Positions 25,701 to 34,059 are shown, counted from the first letter of the stretch. The stretch: DNA of 48,735 bases from Tessaracoccus bendigoensis DSM 12906 (GCF_900141915.1 NZ_FQZG01000026.1:1-48735); one strand, 5' to 3'. Made by a program: numbers and translations. The notes: generated by a model from the letters alone, not told the origin.

Positions 25701-26483
25701 GCAGCCCTTGATGTTGGGCACCAGTAGTTGGCGGGTGTCGCCCTTCCTCAGGTCGATCGCAATGCCCAGGTTGATGCTCGGGTTCTCGACGAGCGTGGGC
25801 TTGCCGTCCACGACCGTGTAGGCGTTGTTCATCTCGGGCAGGGACTTCAGAGCCTGCACCATCGCGTAGGCGATGATGTGGGTGAATGAGACCTTGCCGC
25901 CCTTCGAGGTGCGCAGGAAGTTGTTGATCAGCGTCCGCTGGTCGATGACGAGCTTCATGGGGACGGCGCGCACCGACGTGGCGGTGGGGACGCTGAGGGA
26001 GGCGTCCATGTTCTTCGCGGTGCGCATCGGGGCGCCACGCAGCGCCACGTGCCTCGGCTCGGCCGTGGTCGGCTCGGGCCGGTGTGACGGGTTGGGGGCG
26101 TTGGCAGACAGCCCGGCCCCGCTGCCCGGGTTCGCCGGGGCTCCGGTGCCGCGGCGAACCGGCTCGACCTTCGGCTTGGCCTTTGGAGCAGCGGAAGCTG
26201 CGGGCCTGGTGGCCGGTTGCTCTGCGGGTTGCTGGGCTGGCGGCTCGGCTGGCCGCTCGGCCTCTGGTTGGCTGGGCTTGGCTGGTTGCGGTTCGGCCAA
26301 CCGGGTGGTGGCCTTGGCAGGCGTCGCCTCAACCGGGCTACTTTCCGGTGTCGTCTTCTCGGCGGCGAAATACGCCCGCCAGGTTTCGTCGACCGACTGC
26401 GGGTCGGCCGCGTAGGCCTCCCGCATCTCGTCGATCAGCCAGGAGTTTGCCCCGAATGCGTCGGTGGAGTCAGGTGCTGACAT
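22713..26483 (-). CDS. kgd: Multifunctional 2-oxoglutarate metabolism enzyme Kgd (E1/E2 fusion)
   Basis: A 1256-residue actinobacterial enzyme that combines 2-oxoglutarate dehydrogenase E1 with an E2-like succinyltransferase catalytic domain, acting at the TCA branch point. Order: an E1 amino segment (NSWLIDEMREAYAADP); a Pro/Ala-rich linker (~50-140); an acyltransferase domain ending YDHRVIQGATSGEF with the catalytic His; then ThDP-dependent E1 with GMPHRGRLNVLANIVG, GDASFAGQGVVFETLQ and VVNNQVGFTTAP; and a transketolase-like C-terminal part (RFVQDEPINQGSW). Length matches the mycobacterial enzyme (~1230). ATG 26483 was chosen; GTG 26504 is possible. The GarA-type partner is not in the window. 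Confidence 0.95.
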   Translation of the reverse strand: MSAPDSTDAFGANSWLIDEMREAYAADPQSVDETWRAYFAAEKTTPESSPVEATPAKATTRLAEPQPAKPSQPEAERPAEPPAQQPAEQPATRPAASAAPKAKPKVEPVRRGTGAPANPGSGAGLSANAPNPSHRPEPTTAEPRHVALRGAPMRTAKNMDASLSVPTATSVRAVPMKLVIDQRTLINNFLRTSKGGKVSFTHIIAYAMVQALKSLPEMNNAYTVVDGKPTLVENPSINLGIAIDLRKGDTRQLLVPNIKGCESLNFSQFWSAYEQVVAKARAGELQVTDFAGTTASLTNPGGIGTNHSVPRLMTGQGMILGVGNIDYPAEFQGMSTSRLTELAVSKVTTLTSTYDHRVIQGATSGEFLKRISALLLGEDGFYDQIFEALRIPYEPLRWSSDISAHRDQQVGKTARVLELVNAYRTFGHLVADTDPLEYRQRAQEDLRLESHGLSIWDLDREFAVGNLSGNARTYLTLREIISILQDSYTRTVGVEYMHISDPRQREWFQRRMEVPHQALTHNEHMHALDKLNEAEVFETFLQTKFVGQKRFSLEGGESLIVLLDEIAQLAANDSLDEVCIGMPHRGRLNVLANIVGKKYAQIFKEFDGLLDVTGTGDVKYHLGAEGTFVAANGATIKSSVAANPSHLEAVNPVLQGITRAKQDSLDTSDYPVLALTLHGDASFAGQGVVFETLQMSQLRGYKTGGTIHVVVNNQVGFTTAPTESRSSTYCTDVAKAISAPVLHVNGDDPDSCIRAARIAFDYRQKFHRDVVIDLVCYRRRGHNEGDDPSFTQPNMYDLIEQKRSTRRIYTESLIGRGDISMSDAEDVMNRFRSRLENVFREVRDSSGSDDDYRRVPYYPTKPDERLTEITPDMMRTIADVHTQFPEGFTVHPKVRPQLERRAHAILEGPIDWATAEIIAIGSLLMENRPVRLAGQDSRRGTFSQRFAAIVDRVTNEAWVPLKHLTDDQATFDVFDSLLSEYAGLGFEYGYSVARPDALVLWEAQFGDFVNGAQTISDEFVAAGNAKWGQKSGVVLLLPHGYEGQGPDHSSARIERWLQLCAENALAVCQPSTPASYFHLLRQHAYVNYHRPVVIATPKSMLRNKLATSQPSEFTTGQWRPLLDDPTIEDAGKVRRLVLCSGKVRWDLVAARQKAGHDGSIAIVALERLYPLPAAELAEVLRRYGHVTDVRFVQDEPINQGSWPFMSAHLPNAVKAHFPEFNLNMLPVTREWSSAPSVGSLRVHKSQEDDLMAAALG
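22715..22720 (-). promoter_or_regulatory. Leaderless promoter (-10) of DUF6104-galK, inside the end of kgd
   Basis: TAGGGT on the minus strand overlaps the last codons and stop of kgd and lies seven bases before ATG 22707. It would give DUF6104-galK their own leaderless transcript. Confidence 0.45.
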
Positions 26484-26526
26484 ATGCCTAGTGGCGGTGG
26501 CCACGATCCCCTCTGTTGGACGTCGA

Positions 26527-26542
26527 CCGCAGGCTCCTGCGG
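26527..26542. terminator. Short perfect hairpin between the GT87-like gene and kgd
   Basis: CCGCAGG and CCTGCGG are perfect 7-base inverses with a 2-base loop, 22 bases after the stop of the GT87-like gene and 44 before the kgd ATG. There is no T-tract. It could end the upstream transcript or structure the kgd leader. Confidence 0.35.
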
Positions 26543-26564
26543 CTGCGAAACGAAGCTTACCCAA

Positions 26565-27851
26565 TCAGACGGAAACTGGATGCTCGCGACGGCGGGTGGA
26601 CCGCAGCGTCAGCCAGAGGCAGTATCCGGTCAGCACCAGCAGCGCCACATTGCGGATCAGCAGCACCGAGGTTTCGGGCCCGGAGCCGAGGGGATTGGCC
26701 ATCACGCCGTAGGCACCCCACGGGTAGGTGAACTGGGTGAGCGCCCCGACGGTGACCAGGGTCACGGCCAACACGTTGAGGTGGCGGCGCAGCCATTGGC
26801 TGCGACGGTGCAGGTAGAGGGCCGCCACCGGGCCACCCAGCCACAAGATGTACTGAGGTGACAGGGTCTTGTTCGCGATGATCGTCGCTAGCACGATGGT
26901 CAGGATCGCCAGCACCACCGCTTCCGGGATCCGCTCGTCGCCCGCACGCAGGTTCCGGATCAGCCGGTAGCTGAGGTAACAGGCGAGAAGGATGCTGAGC
27001 ACCGTCAACACGGTGGAGACCTTGAGCAGCAACGCGACCCCTGGTTGCCCGGGCAAGATCTCGAGCGCGTTGAACTCGGAGAGGTTGATCTCCCACGAGG
27101 GGTTGTCGGTGAACGTGCGCAGGAACATCAGGGGCATGGCGGGGATCGACTCGATCTGGAGCCCACGCTCCGACTGCCAGGTGATCGGCGACGCCGATCT
27201 GGTCCAGCCGCTGGTGATCAGCGAGGCGGCCGCCAGCCCGAACCCGACCACAGCGAAGCCCGCGGCACGCCTCCTCGCTCCCTGATCCTCGCGCAGCCCG
27301 GGTGTGAGCATCGGCCCGATCAGGAGTGCGGGCCACAGCTTGATGGCGGCCCCGAGACCGACCAGCCCACCGGCGATACGGGGGTGGGTGATCACGAGCA
27401 TGCACGCCCAGGCGACCAGCGCCGCCGGGATCAGGTCGAAGCGGGACCAGACGACGGCCCCCTGGACGCCGGTGAAGACGATCCAGAACAGTGCCCCGGC
27501 CGCGTTGTCACGGCGGTAGAAGGAGATCGTCACCGCAGCGTCGAGCAGGATGAACACGATCATGAACGGGACGGTCCACTCGTAGAAGCCGCCGAAGGCG
27601 ACGTACAGCGACTGAAGGATCCACACCGCAGGTACCGGGTATTCCCCCATCACGTCGCTCTGTCCTTCGAGCAGGCTGTAGAGGTTCGCGCCGTAGTACG
27701 AGATGTCGTTGATGACGAACTTCACGCTCTCGAGCTGCAGCGTCAGGACCGTGAACAGCCGTGTGGCCAGGAAGGCGAGGATGAGTCCCGTGACGACCAT
27801 GAACTGGCGGGTGCTGATTGGGCCCTTGTCGACCATCGCTGCGTGTGACAA
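26565..27851 (-). CDS. GT87/DUF2029-like polytopic membrane protein (putative glycosyltransferase)
   Basis: A 428-residue protein with roughly ten to twelve transmembrane helices. The first external loop follows TM1 and carries acidic residues (VKFVINDISYYGANLY), followed by GEYPVPAVWILQSLY. FDLIPAALVAWACML and LVGLGAAIKLWPALLIGPML match the polyprenyl-phosphate-mannose-dependent GT-C/GT87 pattern, as does KTLSPQYILWLGGPVAALYL near the end. Such enzymes add mannose outside the membrane. TTG 27851 has GAGGAG six bases upstream; ATG 27836 is the alternative. It is separated from tRNA-Arg by about 90 bases. The exact acceptor is unknown. Confidence 0.75.
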   Translation of the reverse strand: MSHAAMVDKGPISTRQFMVVTGLILAFLATRLFTVLTLQLESVKFVINDISYYGANLYSLLEGQSDVMGEYPVPAVWILQSLYVAFGGFYEWTVPFMIVFILLDAAVTISFYRRDNAAGALFWIVFTGVQGAVVWSRFDLIPAALVAWACMLVITHPRIAGGLVGLGAAIKLWPALLIGPMLTPGLREDQGARRRAAGFAVVGFGLAAASLITSGWTRSASPITWQSERGLQIESIPAMPLMFLRTFTDNPSWEINLSEFNALEILPGQPGVALLLKVSTVLTVLSILLACYLSYRLIRNLRAGDERIPEAVVLAILTIVLATIIANKTLSPQYILWLGGPVAALYLHRRSQWLRRHLNVLAVTLVTVGALTQFTYPWGAYGVMANPLGSGPETSVLLIRNVALLVLTGYCLWLTLRSTRRREHPVSV

Positions 27852-27940
27852 CCCGGTCTCCTCGTCAGTGATCGAAATTTACCGGTGCCGTCCGACGTCG
27901 ATTGAGGCGCCGACGGCCTCCATGTCCATGCGCCGCGTGG

Positions 27941-28012
27941 CGCCCCCGCGAGGATTCGAACCTCGGCTCCCGCCTCCGGAGGGCGGTGCTCTATCCCCTG
28001 AGCTACGGGGGC
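27941..28012 (-). tRNA. tRNA-Arg (anticodon CCG)
   Basis: On the minus strand the acceptor stem GCCCCCG (28012-28006) pairs with CGGGGGC, followed by discriminator G and an encoded CCA (27940-27938). The D-arm AGCTCAGGGGATAGAGC, an anticodon loop CTCCGGA closed by CCGCC/GGCGG giving anticodon CCG, and the T-loop GGTTCGAATCC are all present. Confidence 0.96.
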
Positions 28013-28077
28013 CGACGCGCCACGAGTGCGCGACGACGGCAAGGTTAGCACCCCTGGGACCCGCCTGTCGCACCCGC

Positions 28078-28083
28078 TACGGT
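28078..28083 (+). promoter_or_regulatory. Leaderless promoter (-10) of the small lipoprotein gene
   Basis: TACGGT ends seven bases before GTG 28091, with no Shine-Dalgarno. It lies about 65 bases from the 5' end of the divergent tRNA gene. Confidence 0.45.
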
Positions 28084-28090
28084 TGGTCTC

Positions 28091-28588
28091 GTGCGAAGGG
28101 CCCTGATAACCGTGTTCGCGGCGCTGCTGCTGGTCGGCTGCGTCGGCCGCCCCGACCCCGAACCAGCCGTGCTGCGCTCGACCCCACCGCCATGGGACGC
28201 GCCACGCGACGCCATCTCCTACATCCAGGCTGCGGGACTGCCAGAGCTCAGCCTCGGAGCCGACGAGGATCCGTGGATCCTCGAGATTTCGGTGCAGTAC
28301 CGCGGAGAGGACATCGAGATCCCCGCCTACATCGGAATCGACCGGCTCAGGGCCGTCCAAGCCCCCGTCCATACGCATGAACCGGGAGGCGAGGTATGGC
28401 TGGAAGGTGAAGAGGATCGGGCCTCGACGCTTGGCGACTTCTTCAACTTGTGGGGCGTGCGCTTCGGGGATGGCTGCCTCGGTGACGTGTGCGGCGACCT
28501 GACCGTCACCGCGGACGGGCAACCCGTCGATGCGCCCACGGAACTTACGCTGCGCGGCCTTGACCAGGTCGCCGTCAGCGTGTCCTGA
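28091..28588 (+). CDS. Small predicted lipoprotein
   Basis: A 165-residue exported protein. The signal is MRRALITVFAALLLVGC with lipobox LVGC (Cys17), then a proline-rich linker. The mature domain contains PWILEISVQYRGEDIEIP and a cysteine pair in GDGCLGDVCGDL likely to form a disulphide. No family is recognised. The start is fixed by the signal peptide and by the -10 box directly upstream. It stands alone between tRNA-Arg and lysA. Confidence 0.75.
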   Translation: MRRALITVFAALLLVGCVGRPDPEPAVLRSTPPPWDAPRDAISYIQAAGLPELSLGADEDPWILEISVQYRGEDIEIPAYIGIDRLRAVQAPVHTHEPGGEVWLEGEEDRASTLGDFFNLWGVRFGDGCLGDVCGDLTVTADGQPVDAPTELTLRGLDQVAVSVS

Positions 28589-28647
28589 GCATGGACAGCC
28601 GCGTTCCCGGATAGCGCCGAGGTTGCGGGCTCTGGCAGGCTTGCGGC

Positions 28648-30051
28648 ATGACGCACATGCACATCGCCGGGTCGATCCACGCGGACGCCGTCCAGGGTGG
28701 GCCGACGTGGCTGACCGTGCCTGACGACCTGAACGAACTCGACCTGTCGCTCTGGCCCCGGGGTACCCACCGTGATGAGACCGGGCGCGTCGTGGTTGCG
28801 GGGGTCGCGCTGACCGACGTCGTGGCCGAACACGGCACGCCGGTCTATGTCATCGACGAGGACGACTTCCGATCGCGGGCGCGCGACTTCCGGGCCGCGT
28901 TCCCCGACTGGGACGTCTACTACGCGGGCAAGGCGCTCCTGACCCGCACGGTCGCCCGCTGGGCGGCGGAGGAAGGGCTGAACCTCGACGTAACCACGCT
29001 CGGGGAGATGCGCATCGCGTTGGAAGGCGGCATGCCAGCCCAGCGACTCGGGTTCCACGGCAACAACAAGTCCGAGGAAGAGATCGCGTTCGCGCTCGCG
29101 CAGGGTGTCGGCCGCATCATCGTCGATTCCTTCGATGAGATCGCGCGGCTTGAGGCGGCCTGCGTCGAGGGCGGTCACCGGGCGAAGGTGTTGGTGCGCG
29201 TCACCACGGGTGTCGAGGCGCACACGCACGAGTACATCGCGACCGCGCATGAGGATCAGAAGTTCGGGCTGAGCATCATGGGTGGGCAGGCGCTCACCGC
29301 GCTGGTGCGGTGCCATTCGTCGCAGTATCTCGACCTCCTGGGCATCCACAGCCACATCGGGTCGCAGATCTTCGAGACGCTGGGCTTCGAGGTCGCCATC
29401 CGCCGAACGATGAAACTCGCGGCGCAGTTCCGCACCGCTACCGGCGTCGAACTGCCGGAACTCGACCTGGGTGGCGGATTCGGCATTGCGTACACCTCGG
29501 CCGACACCCCGCAACCCACCTCGGATCTTGCCGCGGCGTTTGAGGAGATGATCGAGCACGAGTGCCGTGCCTTCGCGCTGGCCCGTCCGCGGCTCAGCCT
29601 CGAACCGGGAAGGGCGATCTGCGGGCCCGCCGGGGTCGCCGTCTACCGTGTGGGAACCATCAAGAACGTCGAACTCGAGGGCGGCCGGACCCGTCTGTAC
29701 GTGAGCGTCGACGGCGGTATGAGCGACAACATCCGTCCGGCGCTCTATGCGGCCGAGTACTCGGCCGCCGTCGCGAACCGGACCTCGGACGCGGAGCCGG
29801 TGCTCAGCCGCGTGGTGGGGAAGCATTGCGAGGGCGGCGACATCCTCATCCGTGACGTGTTCCTCCCGAGTGACGTGGCAATCGGGGACCTGATCGCGGT
29901 GCCGGGCGCGGGCGCGTACGCGCGCAGCATGGCCAGTAACTACAATCAGATACCGAAACCACCGGTGGTGAGCGCCAAGGACGGTGTCACTTCAACGATG
30001 TTGCGCCGGGAGACGCTCGACGACCTGATGAGATTGGACGTGGGACAGTGA
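28648..30051 (+). CDS. lysA: Diaminopimelate decarboxylase
   Basis: The enzyme decarboxylates meso-diaminopimelate to L-lysine using PLP. The 467-residue protein is a fold-III decarboxylase: the PLP lysine lies in DVYYAGKALLTRTV, the His of GFHGNNKS and HSHIGSQIFE stack on or bind the cofactor, and the phosphate-binding LDLGGGFGIAYT and EPGRAICGPAG follow. The distal Cys motif is GKHCEGGDIL and the late Tyr motif is GAYARSMASNYNQ. ATG 28648 lies six bases after CAGGCT, a weak leaderless -10. The stop overlaps the hom start (GTGA), coupling lysine and threonine branch genes. Confidence 0.96.
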   Translation: MTHMHIAGSIHADAVQGGPTWLTVPDDLNELDLSLWPRGTHRDETGRVVVAGVALTDVVAEHGTPVYVIDEDDFRSRARDFRAAFPDWDVYYAGKALLTRTVARWAAEEGLNLDVTTLGEMRIALEGGMPAQRLGFHGNNKSEEEIAFALAQGVGRIIVDSFDEIARLEAACVEGGHRAKVLVRVTTGVEAHTHEYIATAHEDQKFGLSIMGGQALTALVRCHSSQYLDLLGIHSHIGSQIFETLGFEVAIRRTMKLAAQFRTATGVELPELDLGGGFGIAYTSADTPQPTSDLAAAFEEMIEHECRAFALARPRLSLEPGRAICGPAGVAVYRVGTIKNVELEGGRTRLYVSVDGGMSDNIRPALYAAEYSAAVANRTSDAEPVLSRVVGKHCEGGDILIRDVFLPSDVAIGDLIAVPGAGAYARSMASNYNQIPKPPVVSAKDGVTSTMLRRETLDDLMRLDVGQ

Positions 30052-31352
30052 GAAAGCCGCTCAAGGTAGCCCTTTTGGGTGCGGGGGTCGTCGGCTCGCA
30101 GGTGGCCCGGATCCTGGTGCAGGAGGCCGACACCCTCGAGTCGCGCATCGGCAGGAGGCTCGAGCTGGTCGGGGTGGGTGTGCGAAACGTCGACCTCCCT
30201 CGTCCCGGGATTGATCCGGCGCTTCTGACCGATGATCTCGAGGGGCTGGTGACCCGTGGGGATCTCGACGTCGTGATCGAACTCATCGGAGGGATCGAGC
30301 CCGCCCGCGGCCTGGTCATGAAGGCGATCGAGCACGGAGCCTCCATCGTCAGCGCCAACAAGGCGATGCTCGCCGAGGACCTCGGCGCGCTGTCAAGGGC
30401 TGCGGAGGCCAAGGGGGTCGACCTCTACTACGAGGCCGCCGTGGCCGGGGCCATCCCGATCATCCGTCCACTGCGCGAGTCGCTCGTCGGTGACGAGATC
30501 GACGAGGTGATGGGGATCGTCAACGGCACCACCAACTTCATCCTGGACAAGATGGTCACCGACGGGGTCTCATTCCAGGAGGCCCTTGAGGAGGCACAGG
30601 CGCTGGGCTACGCGGAGGCCGATCCCACCGCCGACATCGAGGGCCACGACGCGGCCGCCAAGGCCGCGATCCTCGCCGGGTTGGCGTTCCACACCGAGGT
30701 ACTGAGGTCGGAGGTGTTCTGCGAAGGCATCACGCAGGTGACGTCGGCCGACATCGCCGCAGCCGAACAGATGGGCTGCAAGATCAAGCTGCTCGCCATC
30801 GCGAAACTGACCCACGACGACCGGATCATCGTGAAGGTCCACCCCGCCATGGTCGCCAACAAACACCCCCTGGCAAGCGTCTCCGGCGCCTACAACGCCA
30901 TCTTCGTGAACTCCCGGGAAGCCGGCGAGTTGATGTTCCTCGGGCAGGGGGCAGGCGGGAATCCGACCGCCTCGGCCGTGATGGGCGATGTCGTGACCGT
31001 CGCGAGGAACAGGGCGCGCGGCACCGCCGCACACTTCAGCCCGGCGTACACGCGGCGCGTGGTGGCCCCGATCGCGGAGTCGTCTGCGCAGTTCTTCGTC
31101 AGCTTCGATGTGGTCGACCGTCCCGGCATCCTGGCCAAGTGCGCAGCCGTGTTCGGCAGGCACGGCGTGTCGCTGCGGATCGTGCAGCAATCGCTGAGGG
31201 AGGACGGCGAACCGGTTGACGGGTTCCCGGCGCGCCTCGGCATCATGACACACCTGACCCTGGAGGCGAACCTGGCGCGCGTCGTCGACGAACTCAGGCA
31301 GTCCGAGTTCGTCGGGTCCAACGTGCGCGTGATGCGGGTCGAGGGGTTCTGA
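30048..31352 (+). CDS. hom: Homoserine dehydrogenase
   Basis: The enzyme reduces aspartate semialdehyde to homoserine with NAD(P)H, the branch to threonine, methionine and isoleucine. The 434-residue protein has the Rossmann motif LLGAGVVGSQVARIL, ASIVSANKAMLAEDL, the catalytic domain VNGTTNFILDKM and the signature AQALGYAEADPTADIEGHDA with catalytic Asp and Lys. A C-terminal ACT domain (FDVVDRPGILAKCAAVFG) suggests feedback control by threonine, as in corynebacteria. GTG 30048 overlaps the lysA stop. Confidence 0.96.
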   Translation: MRKPLKVALLGAGVVGSQVARILVQEADTLESRIGRRLELVGVGVRNVDLPRPGIDPALLTDDLEGLVTRGDLDVVIELIGGIEPARGLVMKAIEHGASIVSANKAMLAEDLGALSRAAEAKGVDLYYEAAVAGAIPIIRPLRESLVGDEIDEVMGIVNGTTNFILDKMVTDGVSFQEALEEAQALGYAEADPTADIEGHDAAAKAAILAGLAFHTEVLRSEVFCEGITQVTSADIAAAEQMGCKIKLLAIAKLTHDDRIIVKVHPAMVANKHPLASVSGAYNAIFVNSREAGELMFLGQGAGGNPTASAVMGDVVTVARNRARGTAAHFSPAYTRRVVAPIAESSAQFFVSFDVVDRPGILAKCAAVFGRHGVSLRIVQQSLREDGEPVDGFPARLGIMTHLTLEANLARVVDELRQSEFVGSNVRVMRVEGF

Positions 31353-31353
31353 C

Positions 31354-32250
31354 GTGGGGCGAAGGGTCACCGTCCGTGTCCCCGCTACCACCGCGAACGT
31401 AGGCTCCGGTTTCGACTGCATCGGGATCGCGCTGGATCTTTACGACGACCTGAGCCTCACGTTGCTGGACGACCCGCGGGAGTTGAGCATCGAGGTATTC
31501 GGTGAGGGTGCGGGCAGTGTGCCGCTGGACGAGCGCCATCTTGTGGTCTCTTCGTTGTTGACGGGGCTCGAAGCCTGGGGCGTGGCCCGCCCAGGCATGG
31601 CGCTGGCCTGCCGCAACCGGATTCCCCACTCGCGCGGGCTCGGGTCCTCGGCGGCGGCGATCGTCGGCGGGTTGGCGCTGGCGTGGGGGATCGCCCATCC
31701 GGGTGAGCCGCTCGACCTGGCTGAGTTGACGCGGATCTCGAGTCGGCTCGAAGGACACCCGGACAATGCGGGTGCCGCGGTGTGGGGTGGTGCGATCCTG
31801 GCCTGGTTCACCACCGACGAGGTGCGTCTCATCCAGCTGGACGTGCCCGACGCCTTGGCCACGAGGGTGTGGATCCCCGAGTTCGAGGTGCCGACGGCCG
31901 GGGCCCGTGCGGTGCTGCCGGATTCGGTGCCCCGTGCGGACGCGGTAGCGCAGGCGATCGCCTCCTCGGCGTTGCCGTTGGCCCTTGAGCGCCGCCACGA
32001 CCTGCTGCTGAAGGCAACCGGTGACCTGTTGCACCAGAGCTACCGGGCTTCTTTGATGCCACAGTCCTGGGACCTGATGAACAGGCTCCGGGCGGACGGG
32101 GTGCCCGCCGCTATTTCGGGGGCGGGGCCTGCGGTGTTTGCGATCGGGACGGCCGAGCAGATCCGGGTCGCCGACGAGTGCGGACATGAGGGGTTCGTTC
32201 GGCTGGGGCTCGGCCTCGGTGCAGGCGTGCAGTTGCGCTGCTCCGACTGA
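31354..32250 (+). CDS. thrB: Homoserine kinase
   Basis: The enzyme phosphorylates homoserine for threonine synthesis. The 298-residue GHMP kinase has VPATTANVGSGFDCIGIALD at the amino end, the ATP loop HSRGLGSSAAAIVGG, the LEGHPDNAGAAVWGG segment and the third motif ISGAGPAVFAIG. GTG 31354 begins one base after the hom stop. thrC, which in many actinomycetes lies between hom and thrB, is absent here. The contractile injection locus starts 90 bases downstream. Confidence 0.95.
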   Translation: MGRRVTVRVPATTANVGSGFDCIGIALDLYDDLSLTLLDDPRELSIEVFGEGAGSVPLDERHLVVSSLLTGLEAWGVARPGMALACRNRIPHSRGLGSSAAAIVGGLALAWGIAHPGEPLDLAELTRISSRLEGHPDNAGAAVWGGAILAWFTTDEVRLIQLDVPDALATRVWIPEFEVPTAGARAVLPDSVPRADAVAQAIASSALPLALERRHDLLLKATGDLLHQSYRASLMPQSWDLMNRLRADGVPAAISGAGPAVFAIGTAEQIRVADECGHEGFVRLGLGLGAGVQLRCSD

Positions 32251-32339
32251 ACCGCGGTGGCCAGATCCTGATCCGGTCAAATCCGGCGGTTTCTTTGACG
32301 GGCACGTATCAGGGGCGATGAAGCCAACTCCTGAATACC

Positions 32340-33665
32340 ATGAGTGTCTCCACGTCTGTCGGCCCGCGCGCCGACGCGCCGGTGCCGTTCGCCATCGCCG
32401 GCCCCGCCGAGCTTCGCCTCGGTCCGGAGAGGATCGGTGCCACCAGTTTCACCGTCACCAACCTGACCGGTCGTCCGATCCGTGTCCGGCTTCAGCCCAG
32501 GGCCGCCGCACCGGGAAACGAGGCCTGGTATCAGGTCACCGGGGAGCGCGAGGTCCCGATGGCGGTCGGGGCGACCCTCAGCGTCGAGGTTATGGCGAGG
32601 GTGCCCGGAGATGCGCCCGAAGGCACGAGCACACTCAGCCTCCGTGCCGTCGACGAGGCAGACCCCGAGAGGCTCACAGACGGCCCAGCCGTCGCGGTGA
32701 CGGTCCCCCCTCCGCCTCCACCTCCGAAGAAGCTCCCCCTCGTGCCGATCCTCGCGGCGGTGCTGGTTCTCGTGCTGCTGGGTGGAGGCGCATTCTGGTT
32801 CTTCGCCATGCGCAAGCAACCACCGCTCAATCCGGCAGCCCCGACCATCCCCGACACGGCCATGGTCGGCGTCGAACTGAAGGCCGACGTGGGTCGCTGG
32901 GAGCGGAAGCCCGAACTCACCTACCAGTGGTTCCGCTGCACCGGCTCCACCTGTGAGCCGATCGACGACGCCACCGCAGACAGCTATGTTCCGACGGTGC
33001 CGGATGCGACCCTGGATCTCCAACTTCAGGTGACCGGCACCAACGAAGACGGGGCGCTCACCGCAAGCTCGAACCGTTCGCGCGTCGCCCAGGCGCCGCC
33101 TAGGAACACGACTCTGCCCGCCTTGTCCGGAACCCCTGAGACGGGTCGCACCCTCACCCTCGACGTCGGCACCTGGGACGATGCCGTCACGATTGAGCAG
33201 CAGTGGATGAGTTGTCCGATGGACGACGCTTCGGCGTGTACCCCGATCGCCGGCGCGACGGGAACCACGCTCCTCGTGGGGGAGACCCTGACGGCACAGA
33301 TGGTGCGGGCCGACGTCACGGCCACCAACCCGGGCGGCACCATGATGTTGTCGTCCAATACGCTCGGGCCCATCGGCGTGGCCAAGGTGCCGGTGCCGCT
33401 CGTGCTGGGTCTGCAACTGGGAGACGGCCAGACGCTGATCGACGCGCTCGGTCTCACGGCCAATGTGATTGGGCAGAACAGTTGGTGTTCAGTGGTCCTG
33501 ACACAGTCCATCCAGGCCGGAACCCTCGTCGAACGGGGCACCGCGGTGACGCTCACCGTGGCATATCAGCAGTTCTGCCTCTTCCTGCCCGACCTGGGCG
33601 CGATCAACGACCGCTATCTGCCCTTTGAGATCACCATCCCCCTTCAGCAGGGAGAGGGACCGTGA
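32340..33665 (+). CDS. Membrane-spanning protein of the injection-system locus with a PASTA-like C-terminus
   Basis: A 441-residue protein without an amino signal. Residues 1-120 form a cytoplasmic Ig-like domain (GPERIGATSFTVTNLTGRPI). PPPPPPP (123-129) and KK precede a single transmembrane helix (~133-156). The outside part holds two repeats of the GTW/GRW-type Ig-like pattern (KADVGRWERKPELTYQWF; TLDVGTWDDAVTIEQQW) with paired cysteines, then a PASTA-like unit (LGDGQTLIDALGLTANVI). This topology suits a membrane docking or sensing protein. Streptomyces injection systems use a dedicated membrane protein for docking, but homology is not shown here. The stop overlaps the next start. Confidence 0.75.
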   Translation: MSVSTSVGPRADAPVPFAIAGPAELRLGPERIGATSFTVTNLTGRPIRVRLQPRAAAPGNEAWYQVTGEREVPMAVGATLSVEVMARVPGDAPEGTSTLSLRAVDEADPERLTDGPAVAVTVPPPPPPPKKLPLVPILAAVLVLVLLGGGAFWFFAMRKQPPLNPAAPTIPDTAMVGVELKADVGRWERKPELTYQWFRCTGSTCEPIDDATADSYVPTVPDATLDLQLQVTGTNEDGALTASSNRSRVAQAPPRNTTLPALSGTPETGRTLTLDVGTWDDAVTIEQQWMSCPMDDASACTPIAGATGTTLLVGETLTAQMVRADVTATNPGGTMMLSSNTLGPIGVAKVPVPLVLGLQLGDGQTLIDALGLTANVIGQNSWCSVVLTQSIQAGTLVERGTAVTLTVAYQQFCLFLPDLGAINDRYLPFEITIPLQQGEGP

Positions 33666-34045
33666 CCAGCCAGGCGGTGTCCTCGCCGTTGGCCCAGGCG
33701 CTGACCACGCTGGGCTCGGCGCTCGATGGTGCCGGGACGCGGCTGGAAGTGGTCGGGCTGGTGCCCGGGTTCACCGACCCGAACCGGCACGTGAGCCGGG
33801 CAGAGGCAAGGGTGCTGGTCACAGCGGCAGATGACGCCGGAGCGGACTCCGTGGTCCGGGCGCTGCTGGAGTTGCAGGCTGACGCCACGCGTCGGCTCGA
33901 AGCTGTGCCGGACCTGCTCTGGTCAGCGCTGGGCCAGCGCCCGCAGGTCGCGTTCATCGTGAGCGTGGCCGTTGAATCCAAGATCCCGTACGCCCCTGCC
34001 CCGCTCGTCCGGCATCCGCTGGAGACCGAGCACGTGACCAAGTAG
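33662..34045 (+). CDS. Small injection-system protein of unknown function (possible divergent cap/terminator)
   Basis: A 127-residue protein. GTG 33662 overlaps the preceding stop (GTGA). It has a helical amino half (SPLAQALTTLGSALDGAG) and a C-terminal strand-rich half (QRPQVAFIVSVAVESKIPYA, ending with PLVRHP). Its place directly before the sheath gene is where contractile injection loci normally encode the DUF4255 (Pvc16-like) cap that ends the sheath. It is shorter than that family, and I cannot identify it on sequence alone. The cap assignment is an inference from position. Confidence 0.6.
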   Translation: MTSQAVSSPLAQALTTLGSALDGAGTRLEVVGLVPGFTDPNRHVSRAEARVLVTAADDAGADSVVRALLELQADATRRLEAVPDLLWSALGQRPQVAFIVSVAVESKIPYAPAPLVRHPLETEHVTK

Positions 34046-34059
34046 ATAAGGAGACCGCC

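Noticed and set aside
32251..32339. Promoter TTGACG before the injection locus
   Set aside because: TTGACG is present near 32295, but no -10-like hexamer occurs at a suitable distance, so I do not annotate it.
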